Source of the DNA: Actinomycetes bacterium | GTDB taxonomy: Bacteria > Actinomycetota > Actinomycetes > S36-B12 > UBA5976 | Length of the DNA: 37,050 nucleotides | Direction of reading: 5' to 3' | NCBI GenBank assembly: GCA_021784375.1 | Contig: JAJXSV010000002.1 | Coordinates: 1-37,050 of the forward strand | In this document: in pieces, positions 34,753 to 37,050 of the stretch | Numbering within the stretch: the first letter of the stretch is position 1 | How the letters are laid out: each line of letters begins with the position of its first letter | Notes under the pieces: generated by a model | Seen by the model: the letters and a program-made list of their open reading frames with translations, nothing else | Database searches by the model: none | Told to the model about the DNA's origin: nothing | Made by a program: the position numbers and the translations under genes

Positions 34753-35732
34753 ACCGTACCTTGCCGGAGCGCGCGCACATCGATCATGGGCGAAGCAGAC
34801 GCTCCCACGAGACCCTCCGGCAGTTCGTCGGCAGCACCGCGGGCTATGTTGGCCGCCGCCACGACAGCGCGGGCCGTCGGATCTTCCGAGTCCACCCAGG
34901 CCCGACCTGAGCGCAACTGGACCTCGATTTCGGGTAGGTGCAGCGATCGCAGGTCACGTGCGATGTACGACGGCCAGGCCGCCAGGGGGCGTGACGCCAG
35001 ATCAAGCGGACCGTGGACTCCCGTCAGGACCAGCAGTGACTCCAGGCCGGCGGCGTGTGCACCATCGATGTCCGTGTCGAGCCGATCACCGATCACCAGC
35101 GCACGTCGCGAGCCTGTGTTGCGCAGCAGGGCTTCGAAGAGGGCCGGTTGCGGCTTCCCGATCACCTCTGGCGCCCTCCCAGTGGATCGTTGCAGCAGGC
35201 CGACCATCGCGCCATTCCCCGGCGCCGGTCCGAATTGCAGCGGAACCGTGGGGTCGACGTTGGTGGCGATCCACCGCTTTCCACGCGCGATCGCCCAATG
35301 CGCGGCTGCCAGGTCGAACCAGGCGACGAGGGGCCCGTAGCCCATCATGACCGCCGCACACTCTGAAGCGACCGCATCCGAGACGGCGAGGTCGGCGTTC
35401 GCCCGCAAAGGCCGAAGACCCTCGCCCAGCAGGGCTTCACTCACTCCCTCTCCACCAACGGCGAGGACAGGCGAGTCCGCCGAGAGCCATTGTCTGAGGA
35501 ACGATGCGGCCGCCTGCGCGCTGGTCATGATGTCAGCTTCGACGATGCGCAGTCCCAACTGCTGCAGATGTCCCGCAACTGCCGCAGCGGGTCGGTTGGC
35601 GTTGTTGGTTCCCGCGGTAAGTCGAATCCCGCGCGCTTCGAGCGCATTCAGCGCATCAATGGCATGAGGAACCGCGTCCGGCCCGATGTAGACGACGCCA
35701 TCGAGGTCAAGGATCACGGTGTCGAACTGCAC
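34749..35732 (-). CDS. HAD-family (NagD-like) phosphatase
   Basis: A 327-residue haloacid dehalogenase-superfamily protein. Motif I DLDGVVYIG has the nucleophile D9 and D11, motif II is TAGTNNANRP, the Lys is in VIGKPQPALF, and VIGDRLDTDIDGAHAAGL is motif III. The long cap between motifs II and III is of the NagD/PGP (C2) type. The substrate is unknown; Rv1692, described as a glycerol 3-phosphate phosphatase, holds this position in M. tuberculosis. The GTG at 35732 fits the family start. It has no Shine-Dalgarno, but TAGGGT ends 7 bases upstream. Confidence 0.88.
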   Translation of the reverse strand: MQFDTVILDLDGVVYIGPDAVPHAIDALNALEARGIRLTAGTNNANRPAAAVAGHLQQLGLRIVEADIMTSAQAAASFLRQWLSADSPVLAVGGEGVSEALLGEGLRPLRANADLAVSDAVASECAAVMMGYGPLVAWFDLAAAHWAIARGKRWIATNVDPTVPLQFGPAPGNGAMVGLLQRSTGRAPEVIGKPQPALFEALLRNTGSRRALVIGDRLDTDIDGAHAAGLESLLVLTGVHGPLDLASRPLAAWPSYIARDLRSLHLPEIEVQLRSGRAWVDSEDPTARAVVAAANIARGAADELPEGLVGASASPMIDVRALRQGTV

Positions 35733-35739
35733 ATCGGCA

Positions 35740-35745
35740 ACCCTA
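35740..35745 (-). promoter_or_regulatory. Candidate -10 box of the HAD-tlyA-nadK-recN operon
   Basis: TAGGGT (TAnnnT) on the minus strand, 7 bases before the HAD GTG, suggests a leaderless transcript. The same hexamer is the candidate -10 of tRNA-Pro. No clear -35 is seen. Confidence 0.4.
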
Positions 35746-35812
35746 TGTGAACACGATTCTCGACCAGCAGTACTGCCGCGCATTGCCGTCCGTTGCCGCA
35801 TCCGGAGCGGCC

Positions 35813-36106
35813 TCAGCGAAGGCGTCTCAATGCCACCACGACCACTTCGTATCGACTGTTGACGCCCGAAGCAGCGCGCCAGAACCTGCGCTGCAGCTCG
35901 CCCTCAACGGCGACCTTGGTGCCCGCTTCCATGCGAGCAAGGGTCCTGCGCAGTCTCGGGCTGAGCACCGCGCAATCAATGGTGTCCACGCGTCCCCCTT
36001 CGGCGCGCGGCACGACAAGTCGAAACGACAGGATGACATCTCCGCTCGGCAACTCGCGTGCAACTGCAACGCCGCTGAGGCGCCCTTCAAATTCACAACG
36101 ATTCAT
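35813..36106 (-). CDS. Short SSB-like OB-fold protein
   Basis: A 97-residue protein that reads as a minimal single-stranded DNA-binding OB fold: MNRCEFEGRLSGVAVARE, then VILSFRLVVPR, and a closing GTKVAVEGELQRRFWR strand pair. It is much shorter than housekeeping SSB and lacks the acidic C-terminal tip, so it may be a paralogue with a specialised role, for example uptake or repair of DNA. GGAGG is 6 bases before the ATG. It lies between the terminated TPR gene and the HAD gene. Confidence 0.72.
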   Translation of the reverse strand: MNRCEFEGRLSGVAVARELPSGDVILSFRLVVPRAEGGRVDTIDCAVLSPRLRRTLARMEAGTKVAVEGELQRRFWRAASGVNSRYEVVVVALRRLR

Positions 36107-36151
36107 CGCTTGCCTCCGCTGCGACCGTATGGACCGCCTCAGACAGCAATG

Positions 36152-36192
36152 CAGAACGCCGGCCGCCCTTGTGGAGGGTGGCCGGCGTTCTG
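36152..36192 (-). terminator. Intrinsic terminator after the TPR gene
   Basis: CAGAACGCCGGCC and GGCCGGCGTTCTG form a perfect 13-bp stem, with CCCT/AGGG able to extend pairing inside the loop. It starts 12 bases after the TPR stop. The downstream minus-strand sequence is only mildly T-rich. Confidence 0.8.
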
Positions 36193-36203
36193 TGCCGTGT
36201 GAA

Positions 36204-37050
36204 TCAGACTTCGATCGCCACCGCACGCTCGGCCGCGTCGGTGAGATCGTCCGCATCGATGAGTGCCGTCTTCACGAACCAGTCACGGGCCTCGGCCTTC
36301 CGGCCAACCGCAAGGAGCGCATCCGCATAGGCGTAGCGGAGACGGGCCGCCCAGGGCTCCGTCGACTTCGAAGCGAGTTCCTTGCATTCCAGCGTGGCTA
36401 CAGCAGCGTCCAATTGCCCGAGATCGCGACGAGCACCCGCTGCCACAATGCGCATCTCGATCCGACCCTCGACATCGAGCCGACCGACACCCTGCGAACG
36501 GGCAAGCGAAAGTGCCCGTTCGGGTCGGCCGAGGCCACGCTCGCAATCGGCCAGGATCGGCAGGTGTTCGGCGCTCCCGGTGATCCGTGCGTAGGTGCGC
36601 AACTCCGAAAGCGCTTCTGCCCACTCCTCACACCGGTAGGCCGCGATCCCACAGGTCTCGCGGACCACCGCGATGCGTGCGCCCCGTGACCTGGCCGCTC
36701 GGGCATGCGCCAAACCGAGTTGGACATCCCCCGCTTCGATCGCATTCACGGCACAGGTGAGATGCTCCATCAAGAAGTTACCCAGGCCCGGGGACAGCGA
36801 GCGAAGCTCTGCCAAGACCGGCTTGGGGAGGACAGAGACATCGATGTCGTCCGGAACTGCCGGTATCTGTTCCGGATCGCCCGCTCGCTTGGCACGAGCG
36901 TCCTCAACGCGATCGTCACTGCGACGCGCTGCGCGCTCGCGATCACCGAAGGGACGGCGCTCACCGTCACGGGCAGCACCACGACGGTCATCGTCGCGAC
37001 GCGGACCGCGCTCACGGTCACCGAACGCAGGCCGGTCCGAACGCGGACGA
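36204..37050 (-). CDS. TPR-like protein with Arg/Asp-rich N-terminal repeats (cut by right edge)
   Basis: The minus-strand frame is open from the edge to the stop at 36204 (282 codons). The C-terminal 200 residues are helical, with tetratricopeptide-like repeats such as GLAHARAARSRGARIAVVRE and WAARLRYAYADALLAVGRKAEARDWF. The N-terminal part is low-complexity and charged, with FGDRER occurring twice and many RR/DD pairs, probably disordered. This layout matches Rv1691-like proteins beside the HAD gene in actinobacteria. The function is unknown. The real start lies outside the window; a TTG at 36815 is not the start. Confidence 0.82.
   Translation of the reverse strand, partial: RPRSDRPAFGDRERGPRRDDDRRGAARDGERRPFGDRERAARRSDDRVEDARAKRAGDPEQIPAVPDDIDVSVLPKPVLAELRSLSPGLGNFLMEHLTCAVNAIEAGDVQLGLAHARAARSRGARIAVVRETCGIAAYRCEEWAEALSELRTYARITGSAEHLPILADCERGLGRPERALSLARSQGVGRLDVEGRIEMRIVAAGARRDLGQLDAAVATLECKELASKSTEPWAARLRYAYADALLAVGRKAEARDWFVKTALIDADDLTDAAERAVAIEV

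Noticed and set aside
36770..37021. Separate small minus-strand gene near the right edge
   Set aside because: It overlaps the open TPR frame, whose Arg/Asp repeats and downstream continuity identify the real coding frame.

Overview
The window is GC-rich, densely packed bacterial chromosome from an actinobacterium (Actinomycetota). The evidence is gene order. One block runs pgsA - DUF881 - DUF1290 - DUF881 - gcvH - garA-like FHA - MerR (FtsR/Rv1828 type) - DUF151 - MerR (Rv1830 type) - gcvP, which matches the order I recall for Mycobacterium tuberculosis Rv1822-Rv1832. A second block runs TPR protein - SSB-like - HAD phosphatase - small Rv1693-like protein - tlyA - nadK - recN - pyrG - Nudix - xerD - parA - scpA - scpB - rluB - cmk - der, the Rv1691-Rv1713 order. 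High GC, many GTG starts, 4-base ATGA/GTGA gene overlaps and TAGGCT/TAGGGT-like -10 boxes fit this. I cannot name the genus.

Layout. (1) 1-7214, minus strand: a tad (tight adherence/Flp-type pilus) operon, tadG-tadE-cpaB-cpaE-cpaF-tadB-tadC, followed by a MASE1 sensor protein cut by the left edge. No Flp pilin or prepilin peptidase is present. (2) 7447-9732: a membrane GGDEF-EAL protein with both catalytic motifs intact. (3) 9901-11898: a divergent LacI regulator / PfkB sugar kinase pair. (4) 11902-20507: the glycine-cleavage, GarA, MerR and cell-envelope block. It includes a tandem glycine riboswitch in front of gcvP with a readable Shine-Dalgarno-sequestering switch, and ends at tRNA-Pro(GGG). 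(5) 20592-24115: aroH-tyrA-cmk-der operon. (6) 24116-24332: an unusually AT-rich intergenic island. (7) 24333-27806: scpA-scpB-rluB (minus) divergent from parA and a ribbon-helix-helix partner (plus). (8) 27803-37050: a long minus-strand operon from a TPR protein through tlyA, nadK, recN and pyrG to xerD.

Functional links. Two c-di-GMP/sensor-type genes flank the tad operon. gcvH, garA and gcvP tie glycine catabolism to FHA-based control of central metabolism. ScpA/ScpB, ParA plus RHH protein, XerD and RecN form a chromosome maintenance neighbourhood. Most of the window is core genome with no insertion sequence, phage gene or CRISPR array. The less explained signals are regulatory: paired palindromes in front of the MerR genes, direct repeats at the parA start, the AT-rich island, and a recurring arrangement of a TAnnnT box 6-7 bases before start codons that lack a Shine-Dalgarno, suggesting leaderless transcripts.
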